From: Sphingomonas sp.
GTDB taxonomy: Bacteria; Pseudomonadota; Alphaproteobacteria; Sphingomonadales; Sphingomonadaceae
Assembly (NCBI RefSeq): GCF_013812825.1
Contig: NZ_JACCSU010000027.1
Coordinates: forward strand, 35,329-99,328
Direction of reading: 5' to 3'
DNA: 64,000 bases
A program made the translations under genes and the position numbers. Under the pieces are notes generated by a model. That model ran no database searches and had not been told where the DNA came from. It worked only from the letters and a program-made list of their open reading frames with translations. Shown one piece after another: positions 16,524 through 24,422 of this stretch. Position 1 is the stretch's first letter; each line of letters opens with the position of its first letter.

Positions 16524-16554
16524 GTCGTCCGCTTTTCCACCCGTTCGAGACATC
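16524..16554 (+). repeat. Palindromic intergenic repeat, copy 5 (degenerate)
   Basis: GTCGTCCGCTTTTCCACCCGTTCGAGACATC, 8 bases after the gamma-glutamyltransferase stop. The right arm GAGACAT no longer pairs perfectly. Confidence 0.55.
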
Positions 16555-16687
16555 GTCGCTCTAGGGCCGCTCCCTGGAAGAATGGACCACCGGCAAAAGC
16601 TCGGTGACGACCAAACGAGCGGGAAAGGCCGATGAGCTCGCGGCGTCCTGCTCTTGCCGGCTCCGCTGTGCTGCCGCTGAGCTGTGC

Positions 16688-17509
16688 TTAGTCCTTGGGC
16701 GTCCAGAAGACGTGCGTGATCCTCTTTTGGCCTGGAGCGAGCACCTTCTCGAAGGTGTCCGGCCGGCCATGCGCGTCGTGATCGATCGCTCGTCCCCACT
16801 CGGATGGGCTCAGCCCGGGTGACTCCGAATTGATCCGCTGTGCTGCCGGCTTGCCCACTTCGCGGGCGCCAAAATCCGTCGCCGTCGCGGACGTGCTGTC
16901 GGCGTGGTTATAAATCGCGTCGATCTGGTCATAGTCGTGCCGGTTCGTCGACACGTTGCTGGGTCCGTAATCGAAGTCGTTGTACACTCCGCCTTCGGGC
17001 GCGCTCGTATAATCCATGCAGGTGCCGAGGTTGTAGTTGCTGAAATTCTCATCCTGATGGTCGAGACCGAAATCGTGCGCGATCTCCTGGCAGGCGACGA
17101 GCCTTCGCCACGCGGGCGTGTTGTACCTGGTCATGCTGAAATAGGTGTCGTTGAGCTGCGTCGTCCCCTGGACGATGTGCCCGCCCGAAATCCAGATCGT
17201 GGCGATTCCGAGCCAGCCTCGCTGACCGTAAGCGTCGTTGCAAACGAGGATTTCACCGGGGATCGGGCTGCAGCGCTTGAGGTTGACGCCCGTCACGTCC
17301 TGCTGCGTGAACGACAGTTTGCGCGATTTCTCCCAATCGGCGATCCCCAGGTTCAGAGGCGTTCGCCATTCCGACGTGATGGCCTGGTTGACCGTCAATT
17401 CGACGGTGCCGTCGCTTGCCCAGTGATAGCCGCCCCAGCTGTGGTCGGCGCTTGCCGGCCCGGCGGCGAGAACCGTCGATGCAACCAACATTTTGGCGAA
17501 CGTTTTCAT
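16688..17509 (-). CDS. Secreted zinc-protease-like protein with QExxHxxGxxH motif
   Basis: A 273-residue protein with a signal peptide (MKTFAKMLVASTVLAAGPASA). The core resembles the metzincin/matrixin fold: residues 141-151 are QEIAHDFGLDH, followed by a Met-turn-like CMDYTS. The first zinc ligand of the HExxHxxGxxH motif is replaced by Gln (Q141); E142, H145 and H151 remain. Four Cys (80, 90, 140, 164) could pair. It could be an active protease using another ligand or an inactive binding protein. Neighbouring exported hydrolases suggest an envelope or extracellular role. Confidence 0.68.
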   Translation of the reverse strand: MKTFAKMLVASTVLAAGPASADHSWGGYHWASDGTVELTVNQAITSEWRTPLNLGIADWEKSRKLSFTQQDVTGVNLKRCSPIPGEILVCNDAYGQRGWLGIATIWISGGHIVQGTTQLNDTYFSMTRYNTPAWRRLVACQEIAHDFGLDHQDENFSNYNLGTCMDYTSAPEGGVYNDFDYGPSNVSTNRHDYDQIDAIYNHADSTSATATDFGAREVGKPAAQRINSESPGLSPSEWGRAIDHDAHGRPDTFEKVLAPGQKRITHVFWTPKD

Positions 17510-17598
17510 CGGGCTTTCCCCTCATCAGGCATGCAGGATGTTGGCAGACAACTCCTTTCCCGCAGGCGAGTCAATCAGGGCGACGCCAGGCAATTTGG

Positions 17599-19104
17599 TC
17601 AAGTGGCCCGGCTCGAAACGGCCGAGTGTCCGCTTTCCACCCAAACGAGACATTCAGGAACGTTCCAAGGGGAGCCGTTCGCGAGTGCGGCTGCTCTTGC
17701 GAGCAATGCCTGCCGCTCCTTGGGTCCGATCCAGCGGCCGGCAAATACCACCGCGTGGATCTTGTCCACGTTCGCAATGCTTTCGAGCGGGTTGGCATCG
17801 AGCAGGACAATGTCAGCAGGTGAGCCGGCGGTGAGGGCTGCGGTCGCCTCGACACCTGGTACATAGTGGGACACGTAGCGAGCTGGGTTCACGGTGGCGG
17901 CGGCCAGAGCCGCTCTGACGGGTATCCCTGCCGCTACTAACGCCAGCATCTCATCATGAACGGATGGGCCCGGGGCAACAAAGGTTGAGCCGGGGCTGCC
18001 GGTGTCACTACCCGTCATCAGCGGCACCCCGGCGTCATGAAGGTCCTTCAAATTCTTGAATAGTGCGGCTTCTACGCCTGGCTGGGCCGGTGCAGAGGCC
18101 ACTGGTCCCGGCAGAGCCACAGTCTTGGCCCCACCGCGAGCCCATGTGGCTCTTGACGCTATCCGCAGAGGAAACCGCCGCTGGGCGTGAATCATGCCCG
18201 AATAATTTGTCGCAATGGAAGTCTTGAGCCGCCCGAGCGTGCGCAGCGTTTCTGCATAATATCGTTCGTCCAGCGTGCTCCTCAGCGTCGCAAAGAAGTT
18301 GTAGGCCCGCTCCGGATCACCGCCGATCTCGGCCCTAACTTGCGGGTCTCTGGAAAAGGCCAAGTAGCGGGCTCTGTTTGTCGAGGTGCTCCGATAAAGA
18401 TCAACCAGATGGTCGATACTGCTCATGCCTGCGAGAGCAGCTTCCGCCCAACCTGAAACGATCCATCCGCTGACACCCATTCCAAGGCGGCGAGCCGCAT
18501 CCACAACCGTTCGGCCCCACTTTTCGAAGGGAAAGCCGGAAGTGACGCGCACGTAGTTCGCTCCGGCCGCTGCAAGATCCACGACGGCGGAGCGAGCGTC
18601 TGCCTCGTTCGACACAGGCAATTGGTTCGGCCGAACGGGAACCACACCCGGCACCGCAAGTGTTTTCCCGCTCCAGACGAGACGGGGCGCCAGGATCTCG
18701 CCGCGTTCCACCTTGCGAACGAGAGCTGCCGTTTCCGCCAAAGGTCCGTCTGATCCTCTGTCGCGGGTGCCAACAACACCGTTTGCAAGCATCAACTCGA
18801 AGGCGCCGGGCCAAGAACTGTTACGAGCATTGAAAACCTCGGAGCCCATGTCCCAGAACCCCGGCGTTGCATACCGACCGGCGCCATCGATGCGCCGGAA
18901 GCCTCTCGGCACCCTCAGGCGTGCGTTGCTGCCCACCGCAGTGATGTGCCCGTCGATTATCAAGATGGTCTGCTGAGGCAGCGTCTCACCTCGCTCAACA
19001 TCAACGATGGTGACGTTCGTCAGCGCGAAGTCTTCGTGAGCCGGGACAGACGCGCCAGCACTCGACCCGGCGAGGAACAGAAGCAGTGATAGCAGGCGGA
19101 TCAT
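17599..19104 (-). CDS. Exported amidohydrolase-family protein lacking the HxH metal motif
   Basis: 501 residues from ATG 19104, chosen because MIRLLSLLLFLAGSSAGASVPA is a signal peptide. The flanking beta-sandwich strands (ALTNVTIVDVERGETLPQQTILIIDGHITAVG; GSPADIVLLDANPLESIANVDKIHAVVFAGRW) and the barrel are those of imidazolonepropionase-like amidohydrolases. Where such enzymes read DMHVH, this one has DMGSE (residues 85-89), so the first two metal ligands are missing; SSIDHLVD and TGSDTG remain. The last 18 or so residues (ECLVWVESGHSAVSSRAT) are encoded by repeat copy 6, which therefore supplies the C-terminus. It may be a pseudoenzyme. Confidence 0.75.
   Translation of the reverse strand: MIRLLSLLLFLAGSSAGASVPAHEDFALTNVTIVDVERGETLPQQTILIIDGHITAVGSNARLRVPRGFRRIDGAGRYATPGFWDMGSEVFNARNSSWPGAFELMLANGVVGTRDRGSDGPLAETAALVRKVERGEILAPRLVWSGKTLAVPGVVPVRPNQLPVSNEADARSAVVDLAAAGANYVRVTSGFPFEKWGRTVVDAARRLGMGVSGWIVSGWAEAALAGMSSIDHLVDLYRSTSTNRARYLAFSRDPQVRAEIGGDPERAYNFFATLRSTLDERYYAETLRTLGRLKTSIATNYSGMIHAQRRFPLRIASRATWARGGAKTVALPGPVASAPAQPGVEAALFKNLKDLHDAGVPLMTGSDTGSPGSTFVAPGPSVHDEMLALVAAGIPVRAALAAATVNPARYVSHYVPGVEATAALTAGSPADIVLLDANPLESIANVDKIHAVVFAGRWIGPKERQALLARAAALANGSPWNVPECLVWVESGHSAVSSRAT
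17625..17654 (+). repeat. Palindromic repeat, copy 6, inside the 3' end of the amidohydrolase gene
   Basis: AGTGTCCGCTTTCCACCCAAACGAGACATT. On the minus strand it is translated as the tail of the amidohydrolase just before its stop. Confidence 0.7.
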
Positions 19105-19183
19105 CAATACGTCCCCGACAAAGCTGCATGGCCTTACCTGCTGTTCGTAACGCATCTCTAGTGAGTTCGGTGCGGTAGGTGCG

Positions 19184-19212
19184 AATGTCCGCTTTCCACC
19201 CAAAGCCCACAG
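19184..19212 (+). repeat. Palindromic intergenic repeat, copy 7 (right arm lost)
   Basis: AATGTCCGCTTTCCACCCAAAGCCCACAG: left arm and loop intact, right arm diverged. It lies between the amidohydrolase start and the gcrA stop. Confidence 0.6.
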
Positions 19213-19298
19213 GTCGGACGGCGCGTGGCTGAGGCCGAGCCGCCGTGCGGCTGTCGCTCTCTCTTCGCGTTGCTCCCGCGTTGCTGCGCTCGGGCGCT

Positions 19299-19943
19299 TT
19301 AGCGGACTCGGGGCCCGCCGAACGGGAGCGGCGGCGGCGGGCGGCGGTCGCGGCGTGGAAGCTGCGCCTGGTAGGCGACCCCGCAATGCTCGACGCAATA
19401 GGGGAAGCCCGGGTTCGCTGGCTGCCCACAGAAATGGAAGTCGGGCTCGCCGGGGTGACCCAGCGGCCACTTGCAGATCCGGTCGTTGAGATCGAGCAGG
19501 CTGGTCTTGTCGGCGACCTGGGCGCTCGGCTTGGCCGGGACCAGCCGGCGCGGCGGGGCTGGCGGGATCGGCGCCTGGGTGTCGCCCGGGCCCTGACGAA
19601 CGAAGCCGCCCGGCCCGATCGAACGATATTGGATGCCGTCGGGATGGACCCGCTGCGGCGTCCGCCCGGGACGCGCGGCGTCGCCCTCGTCCGCGGTGGC
19701 CGGGACCTGGCGCCGGGCGGACGTTTCCGCCCGCGCCTGCTTGGCGGCGGGAGCGGGAGCTTTCTTCTCCTTTTCCTCACCGGGCTTGACCGGCGACGGG
19801 CGAGCGTCGAGCCCGAGGCGGTGGGCCTTGCCGATCACCGCGTTTCGGCTGACTCCGCCAAGCTCGTCGGCGATCTGGCTGGCGGTCGCTCCGTCGGCCC
19901 ACATTTTCTTGAGCCGCTCGATGCGCTCGTCGGTCCAGGACAT
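19299..19943 (-). CDS. gcrA: GcrA family cell-cycle regulator
   Basis: DNA-binding regulator that works with sigma-70 at promoters carrying methylated GANTC sites, studied in Caulobacter. The N-terminus MSWTDERIERLKKMWADGATASQIADELGGVSRNAVIGKAHRLGL is the diagnostic GcrA helix-turn-helix domain. A long Ala/Pro/Lys-rich linker leads to the conserved C-terminal motif DLNDRICKWPLGHPGEPDFHFCGQPANPGFPYCVEHCGVAYQ, with Cys and His residues that may bind metal. I start at ATG 19943, the family-typical MSW, rather than 19952. Length 214 residues. Confidence 0.93.
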   Translation of the reverse strand: MSWTDERIERLKKMWADGATASQIADELGGVSRNAVIGKAHRLGLDARPSPVKPGEEKEKKAPAPAAKQARAETSARRQVPATADEGDAARPGRTPQRVHPDGIQYRSIGPGGFVRQGPGDTQAPIPPAPPRRLVPAKPSAQVADKTSLLDLNDRICKWPLGHPGEPDFHFCGQPANPGFPYCVEHCGVAYQAQLPRRDRRPPPPLPFGGPRVR

Positions 19944-20016
19944 AGAAATCAATACTCCAGTGCGGTCGAACGCCTCAGCTTGCGGCGGGTGTCGTCAGCC
20001 GATAGGCCAGCGACCG

Positions 20017-20874
20017 GTGAACGGCCAACCCCCCAAAGCCCGGGCGCAAAGCGATCAACCTCCGCTGTGGCTTCGCAACGAGCCCGGAGCGCCGGTGTTG
20101 AGCGGAGTCAACTGGGTCGGCCTCAAGACCCTCTATATCAAGGAGGTGCGCCGCTTCTTCAAGGTGCAGATGCAGACCGTGTGGGCGCCCGCGGTCACGA
20201 CCCTGCTCTACCTAGTCATCTTCACCGTCGCTTTGGGCCGGGGCGGACGCACCGTCCTGGGCGTCGATTTCGCCGATTTCCTCGCGCCCGGCCTGATCGT
20301 CATGGCAATGCTCCAGAACGCCTTCGCAAACTCGAGCTTCTCGCTGCTGGTCGGCAAGATGCAGGGCAACATCGTCGATTATCTGCTGCCGCCGCTGTCG
20401 GTCGGAGAGCTGATCGCCGGGCTGGTCGGAGCCGCGGTCACGCGCGCTTTCCTGGTCGGCCTGGCGGTGTGGCTGGCGATGCTTTTCTGGCCCGATGTGT
20501 CGGTGACTGTCCGAGAGCCGCTGGGGCTGCTGTGGTTTGCACTGATGGGGTCGCTGATGCTCTCCTTCCTCGGCCTCCTGACGTCGATCTGGGCCGACAA
20601 GTTCGACCACGCCGCGGTGATCGGCAATTTTGTCGTGACGCCCTTGTCGCTGCTTTCGGGCACCTTCTATTCGGTCGAGCAATTGTCGCCGACCTTCCAG
20701 GCGATCAGCCACGCCAACCCGTTCTTCTACGTGATCTCGGGCTTCCGCTACGGCTTCCTCGAGGTGACCGATTCTCCGCTGTGGATCGGCGCCGCCGTGC
20801 TGCTCGTCATCAACACCGCGCTGTGGGGGACCTGCTACGCGCTTTTGAAAAGCGGCTGGAAAATCAAGAACTGA
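20017..20874 (+). CDS. ABC-2 type transporter permease
   Basis: 285 residues with six hydrophobic segments typical of the ABC-2 permease family (VWAPAVTTLLYLVIFTVAL; FLAPGLIVMAMLQNAFANSSFSLLVGKMQGNIVDYLLPPLSVGELI; LLWFALMGSLMLSFLGLLTSIWADKFDHAAVIGNFVVTPLSLLSGTFYSV). This branch includes NodJ/YadH-like exporters of lipids, polysaccharides or drugs. The start is likely GTG 20017 (alternative TTG 20098); the track start at 19633 overlaps gcrA antisense. No ATP-binding subunit is next to it, so the partner must be encoded elsewhere and the substrate is unknown. Confidence 0.85.
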   Translation: MNGQPPKARAQSDQPPLWLRNEPGAPVLSGVNWVGLKTLYIKEVRRFFKVQMQTVWAPAVTTLLYLVIFTVALGRGGRTVLGVDFADFLAPGLIVMAMLQNAFANSSFSLLVGKMQGNIVDYLLPPLSVGELIAGLVGAAVTRAFLVGLAVWLAMLFWPDVSVTVREPLGLLWFALMGSLMLSFLGLLTSIWADKFDHAAVIGNFVVTPLSLLSGTFYSVEQLSPTFQAISHANPFFYVISGFRYGFLEVTDSPLWIGAAVLLVINTALWGTCYALLKSGWKIKN

Positions 20875-20915
20875 AAAATTGCCCCGCTGTCGCCGGCTGT
20901 GGGGTTAATCTTGTT

Positions 20916-20939
20916 GAACGGCTGATAACGATCGCGTTC
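20916..20939 (+). promoter_or_regulatory. Shared motif GAACG-N14-CGTTC upstream of exported paralogue 1
   Basis: GAACGGCTGATAACGATCGCGTTC followed by AGCCTCACCTCAA. The same layout with the same spacing precedes paralogue 2 (21591-21614), so it is probably a common promoter or operator. Confidence 0.5.
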
Positions 20940-21002
20940 AGCCTCACCTCAATCGGCGAGGCGCACCTTCCCTCGCATCACCCGCTCACAAGGAGAGCCA
21001 AG

Positions 21003-21509
21003 ATGCGTCCCGTCCTGATTTCCCTTGCCGCCGCCGCTTCGGCTCTCGCTCTCGCGACCCCGGCTTCGGCCCAATATTTCCCCGTTCCGCAGGGCTACGC
21101 CTACGGCCATCAAGGCAATTATGGCCAGGTCCGTCGCCTCCAAGCCCGGATCGATCATATCCAGCGCCAGATCCGCATCCTCGACCGCCGCAACATCCTG
21201 AGCGACCGCGAGGCGCGCCGGCTGCGCCAGGATTCGCGCGAGCTCGAGCGCCGGCTTCGGTTTGCCGCCCGCGACGGTCTGCACCCGCAGGAGCGCTACC
21301 ACATCGAGCGCCGTCTCGCCCGCCTCGAGCATCGCCTGTTCCGCGACGCTCGCGACGGCAACCGCCGGGGTTATTACGACGGCCGCCAGGGTGGCTTCGA
21401 CCGCGACCGCGACGGCCGCGACGACCGCTGGGAACGCGACCGCCACGATCGCGACGACCGCCGGGATCGCGACCGCCGGCGCGACCGCGACGATGACGAC
21501 GACGACTAA
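21003..21509 (+). CDS. Exported Arg/Asp-rich protein, paralogue 1
   Basis: 168 residues of unknown function. A signal peptide (MRPVLISLAAAASALALATPASA) is followed by QYFPVPQGYAYGH, a predicted helical hairpin or coiled-coil region (VRRLQARIDHIQRQIRILDRRNILSDREARRLRQDSRELERRLR...YHIERRLARLEHRLFRDARDG) and a C-terminal tail of alternating Arg and Asp ending in DDDDDD. The highly charged tail is likely disordered. It is in tandem with a paralogue (21677) sharing signal, aromatic linker and helical core. ATG 21003 follows AAGGAGAGCC. Confidence 0.72.
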   Translation: MRPVLISLAAAASALALATPASAQYFPVPQGYAYGHQGNYGQVRRLQARIDHIQRQIRILDRRNILSDREARRLRQDSRELERRLRFAARDGLHPQERYHIERRLARLEHRLFRDARDGNRRGYYDGRQGGFDRDRDGRDDRWERDRHDRDDRRDRDRRRDRDDDDDD

Positions 21510-21530
21510 GCTCGTCGGCTAGTCCAAGCA

Positions 21531-21563
21531 AAAGGCGCTCCGGACGCGAGCCGGGGCGCTTTT
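21531..21563 (+). terminator. Terminator after paralogue 1
   Basis: AAAGGCGCTCCGG-ACGCGAG-CCGGGGCGCTTTT: about 11 pairs including G-U, then T residues. Confidence 0.7.
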
Positions 21564-21590
21564 GATCGCACCGGTTTTTCGCGCCGGCGT

Positions 21591-21614
21591 GAACGGTTCA
21601 TAACGGCTGCGTTC
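21591..21614 (+). promoter_or_regulatory. Shared motif GAACG-N14-CGTTC upstream of exported paralogue 2
   Basis: GAACGGTTCATAACGGCTGCGTTC followed by AGCGTCTCCTCAA; compare 20916-20939. The ATAACG core and the trailing CCTCAA are also kept. Confidence 0.5.
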
Positions 21615-21676
21615 AGCGTCTCCTCAACAGCGGTATGCGACAAGGGCAGCTCAGCTTGCCCACGAGGAGAATTGAG

Positions 21677-22105
21677 ATGCGAACTGCACTTTTCACCATC
21701 GGCGCCGCAGTATCGGCTCTCGCCGTCGCGGCCCCGGCTTCGGCCCAGTATTTCCCGCCGCCCCCGCCGCCCGGCTATGCTTACGGACAGCCGCCCCACG
21801 CCTATGGCTACGGGCACCGGCCGCCCGTCTATGGCTTGGGCCATGCGCGCGCGATGAAGGCGCGGCTCGACCACATGCAGCGCGAAATCCGCCGCCTTGC
21901 GCAGTATCGCATGATCTCGCGCAACGAATATCGCGATCTCATTCGGGACTCGCGCGACATCGAGCGCCGCCTGATCCGCAACGCCCGCGACGGCCGCGGC
22001 CTCAGCCCGCGCGAAGCCTACAACGTCGAGCGCCGGATCATCCGTCTCGAGCACAAGATCGCCCGCGACGTCCGCGACGGCCGGCAGTGGCGTTACCGCT
22101 GGTAA
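21677..22105 (+). CDS. Exported helical protein, paralogue 2
   Basis: 142 residues, unknown function. Signal peptide MRTALFTIGAAVSALAVAAPASA, then a Pro/Tyr/Gly-rich linker (QYFPPPPPPGYAYGQPPHAYGYGHRPP) and a basic helical core (KARLDHMQREIRRLAQYRMISRNEYRDLIRDSRDIERRLI...YNVERRIIRLEHKIARDVRDGRQWRYRW) aligned with the upstream paralogue but lacking its RD/DD tail. ATG 21677 is preceded by GAGGAGA; the track start at 21635 is not supported. Own motif and own terminator suggest separate transcription. Confidence 0.72.
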   Translation: MRTALFTIGAAVSALAVAAPASAQYFPPPPPPGYAYGQPPHAYGYGHRPPVYGLGHARAMKARLDHMQREIRRLAQYRMISRNEYRDLIRDSRDIERRLIRNARDGRGLSPREAYNVERRIIRLEHKIARDVRDGRQWRYRW

Positions 22106-22142
22106 CCATCGCCGCGGCCGCCTGGCGGCACCGCTCAAGCCG

Positions 22143-22176
22143 AAAGGCGCGCCGGGCGACTGGCGCGCCTTTTTCT
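22143..22176 (+). terminator. Terminator after paralogue 2
   Basis: AAAGGCGCGCC-GGGCGACT-GGCGCGCCTTTTTCTTT: perfect 11-bp stem and U-run. Confidence 0.9.
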
Positions 22177-22246
22177 TTCCAGGTGCGATGGCTATAGCTC
22201 GCGCCGGGCGCCCGCGAGGCCGCTTGACGAACCGACACTGCAGGGA

Positions 22247-23446
22247 ATGCTTCGCATGGCCATCACTCCGCTCATGCCCGTCTATCCGCGCTCGCCCGTG
22301 CGGCCGGTTCGCGGCGAGGGCGTCTATCTCTATGGCGAGCAGGGTGAAAAATATCTCGATTTCGCCTCCGGAATCGCGGTCAATCTGCTCGGCCACGGCC
22401 ACCCGCATCTGACCACGGCGATCCAGGAGCAGGCGGCGACCTTGATCCACGTGTCCAACCTCTATGGAAGCCCGCAGGGCGAGGCGCTGGCCAAGCGCCT
22501 CACGGACCTGACCTTCGCCGACACGGTGTTCTTCACCAATTCGGGAGCCGAGGCGGTTGAGTGCTCGATCAAGACCGCGCGCCGCTACCATCACTCCAAG
22601 GGCAACCCGCACAAGCATGAGCTGGTCACATTCTCGAACGCCTTTCACGGCCGGACGATGGCGACCATCAGCGCCACCGACCAGGTGAAGATGATCGACG
22701 GCTTCGCGCCGCTCCTGCCGGGTTTCAAGGTGGTCCCGTTCGACGACCTCGAGGCGGCGCTGGCGGCGGTCGACGACAACACCGCCGGCTTCCTGCTCGA
22801 GCCGGTCCAGGGCGAGGGCGGGATCCGCCCGGCGAGCCACCAATTCATCAGCGGCCTTCGCGCCGCCTGCGACGACAAGGACCTGATGCTGCTGTTCGAC
22901 GAGGTCCAGTGCGGCGTCGCGCGCACCGGCACGCTCTACGCCTACGAGCAATACGGAATCGCGCCCGACATCTTAGCGACCGCCAAGGGCATCGGCGGCG
23001 GCTTTCCGCTCGGCGCCTGCCTGGCGACCGAGAAAGCCGCGAGCGGGATGGTGGTCGGCACTCATGGCTCGACCTTCGGCGGCAACCCGCTGGCGATGGC
23101 CGCCGGCCAGGCGGTGCTCGACGTCGTCGCCAACGACGAGTTCCTTGCCCGGGTCCGCCAGACGGGCGACCGGCTGCGCTCGGCGCTCGAGCAGATGATC
23201 CCCAACCACGACCATTTGTTCGAAGGCGTCCGCGGCATGGGGCTCATGCTCGGCGTCAAGATGAAGAGCGACAGCCGGGCATTCGTCAATTACCTGCGCA
23301 CCCGCGGCCTGCTGACGGTCGCTGCGGGCGACAATGTGATGCGGGTCCTGCCGCCGCTGATCATCGAGGAGGCCCACATCCGCGAGTTCGTCGATGCGCT
23401 GTCGGCCGCCGCCGCCGATTACGAGGTCCCGGCCGCCGCCGCCTGA
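22247..23446 (+). CDS. argD: Acetylornithine aminotransferase
   Basis: PLP-dependent class III aminotransferase of arginine biosynthesis, converting N-acetylglutamate semialdehyde to N-acetylornithine; ArgD often also serves the lysine pathway. Visible: FASGIAVNLLGHGHP, FTNSGAEAVECSIKTARRYH, AFHGRT, LLEPVQGEGG, LFDEVQCGVARTG and the Schiff-base lysine in ATAKGIGGGFPLGA. Length 399 is normal; ATG 22256 (MAITPLMPVY) is an alternative start. Downstream comes hslO with a 41-base gap. In sphingomonads I know of, argF commonly sits between the two; it is not present here. Confidence 0.9.
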   Translation: MLRMAITPLMPVYPRSPVRPVRGEGVYLYGEQGEKYLDFASGIAVNLLGHGHPHLTTAIQEQAATLIHVSNLYGSPQGEALAKRLTDLTFADTVFFTNSGAEAVECSIKTARRYHHSKGNPHKHELVTFSNAFHGRTMATISATDQVKMIDGFAPLLPGFKVVPFDDLEAALAAVDDNTAGFLLEPVQGEGGIRPASHQFISGLRAACDDKDLMLLFDEVQCGVARTGTLYAYEQYGIAPDILATAKGIGGGFPLGACLATEKAASGMVVGTHGSTFGGNPLAMAAGQAVLDVVANDEFLARVRQTGDRLRSALEQMIPNHDHLFEGVRGMGLMLGVKMKSDSRAFVNYLRTRGLLTVAAGDNVMRVLPPLIIEEAHIREFVDALSAAAADYEVPAAAA

Positions 23447-23487
23447 GGCGAGTTGAGCGGCTGCCGGACGCCTCCTATCTAGCCGCA

Positions 23488-24390
23488 ATGCAGACAATCG
23501 ACCTTGGCACCGACGTCGCGCTCGGCGTCACCATCCCGGCGCGCAACGCCCGCGGGCGGCTAGCGCGGATCGGGCCGGTGCTCGAGGAGGTACTTGCGAA
23601 GCACAAGTACCCGCCAATCATCGAGCGGTTGCTCGCCGAGGCTTTGGTTTTGACCGCCCTGCTCGGCTCGCTGCTCAAGGACCCGACCGGCCAGACCACC
23701 CTCCAGGCGCAGACCGAGAACGGGATCGTCGACCTGCTGGTGTGCGATTATCTCGGCGGCGAGCTGCGCGGCTATGTCCGGCATGACGCCGGGCGGCTGG
23801 CCGAGGCAGGCCCGCAGCCGTCGCTGTTCGCTTTGTTCGGCAAGGGCTATCTGGCGATCACCTTCGACCAGCCGGCGACCGACGAGCGCTACCAGGGCAT
23901 CGTTCCGCTCGAGGGCAACAGCCTGGCCGAAGCCGCGCAAAGCTATTTCACCCAGTCCGAGCAAATCCCGAGCATCGTCCGGCTCGCCGCCGCCAAGGGC
24001 GCCGGCGGCTGGAGCGCCGGCGGCCTGCTGTTCCAGCACCTGCCGGAGGGCGAGGAAGGGCGCGATCGGCTGCACACGCGGCTCGACCACCCCGACTGGC
24101 CGCACGTCGCCATCCTCGCCGGCTCGGCCAAGCCCGACGAGCTGACCGACCCGGGCCTGCCCCTGGACGACCTCGTCTGGCGCCTGTTCCACGAGGAGGA
24201 CGAAGTTCGGACCCTGGAGCCGCTCGCGCTCACTCGGGGCTGCCGTTGCAACCGTGACTATGTGCGCTCGGTGATCGCCCGGTTCCCGGCCGACGAGCGG
24301 CAGGCGATGGTCGGCGAGGACGGGCTGATCCGGGTCGATTGCGCGTTCTGCTCGCTGAGCTTCCCGATCGCGCTCGACGAAGTGACCTGA
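23488..24390 (+). CDS. hslO: Redox-regulated chaperonin Hsp33
   Basis: Holdase activated by oxidation: zinc release from four cysteines unfolds the linker and exposes the binding surface. The four cysteines are present as GCRCNRD (CxC) and DCAFC (CxxC) in the last 70 residues. The N-terminal core has LLAEALVLTALLGSLLKDPTGQTTLQAQTENGIVDLLVCDY and PLEGNSLAEAAQSYFTQSEQIP. Length 300 residues from ATG 23488; the track ORF from 22909 runs through argD in another frame. Confidence 0.93.
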   Translation: MQTIDLGTDVALGVTIPARNARGRLARIGPVLEEVLAKHKYPPIIERLLAEALVLTALLGSLLKDPTGQTTLQAQTENGIVDLLVCDYLGGELRGYVRHDAGRLAEAGPQPSLFALFGKGYLAITFDQPATDERYQGIVPLEGNSLAEAAQSYFTQSEQIPSIVRLAAAKGAGGWSAGGLLFQHLPEGEEGRDRLHTRLDHPDWPHVAILAGSAKPDELTDPGLPLDDLVWRLFHEEDEVRTLEPLALTRGCRCNRDYVRSVIARFPADERQAMVGEDGLIRVDCAFCSLSFPIALDEVT

Positions 24391-24422
24391 AGTCGTCGGC
24401 TCTTCCAAAAATTTACGATTCC

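Noticed and set aside
19001-19780. Arg/Pro-rich minus ORF overlapping gcrA.
   Set aside because: Out-of-frame reading of gcrA and repeat copy 7 (contains FGWKADIR).
21400-21509. CRISPR-like appearance of the repeated GACCGCGAC units.
   Set aside because: This is the coding sequence of an Arg-Asp tail; there are no spacers of constant length.
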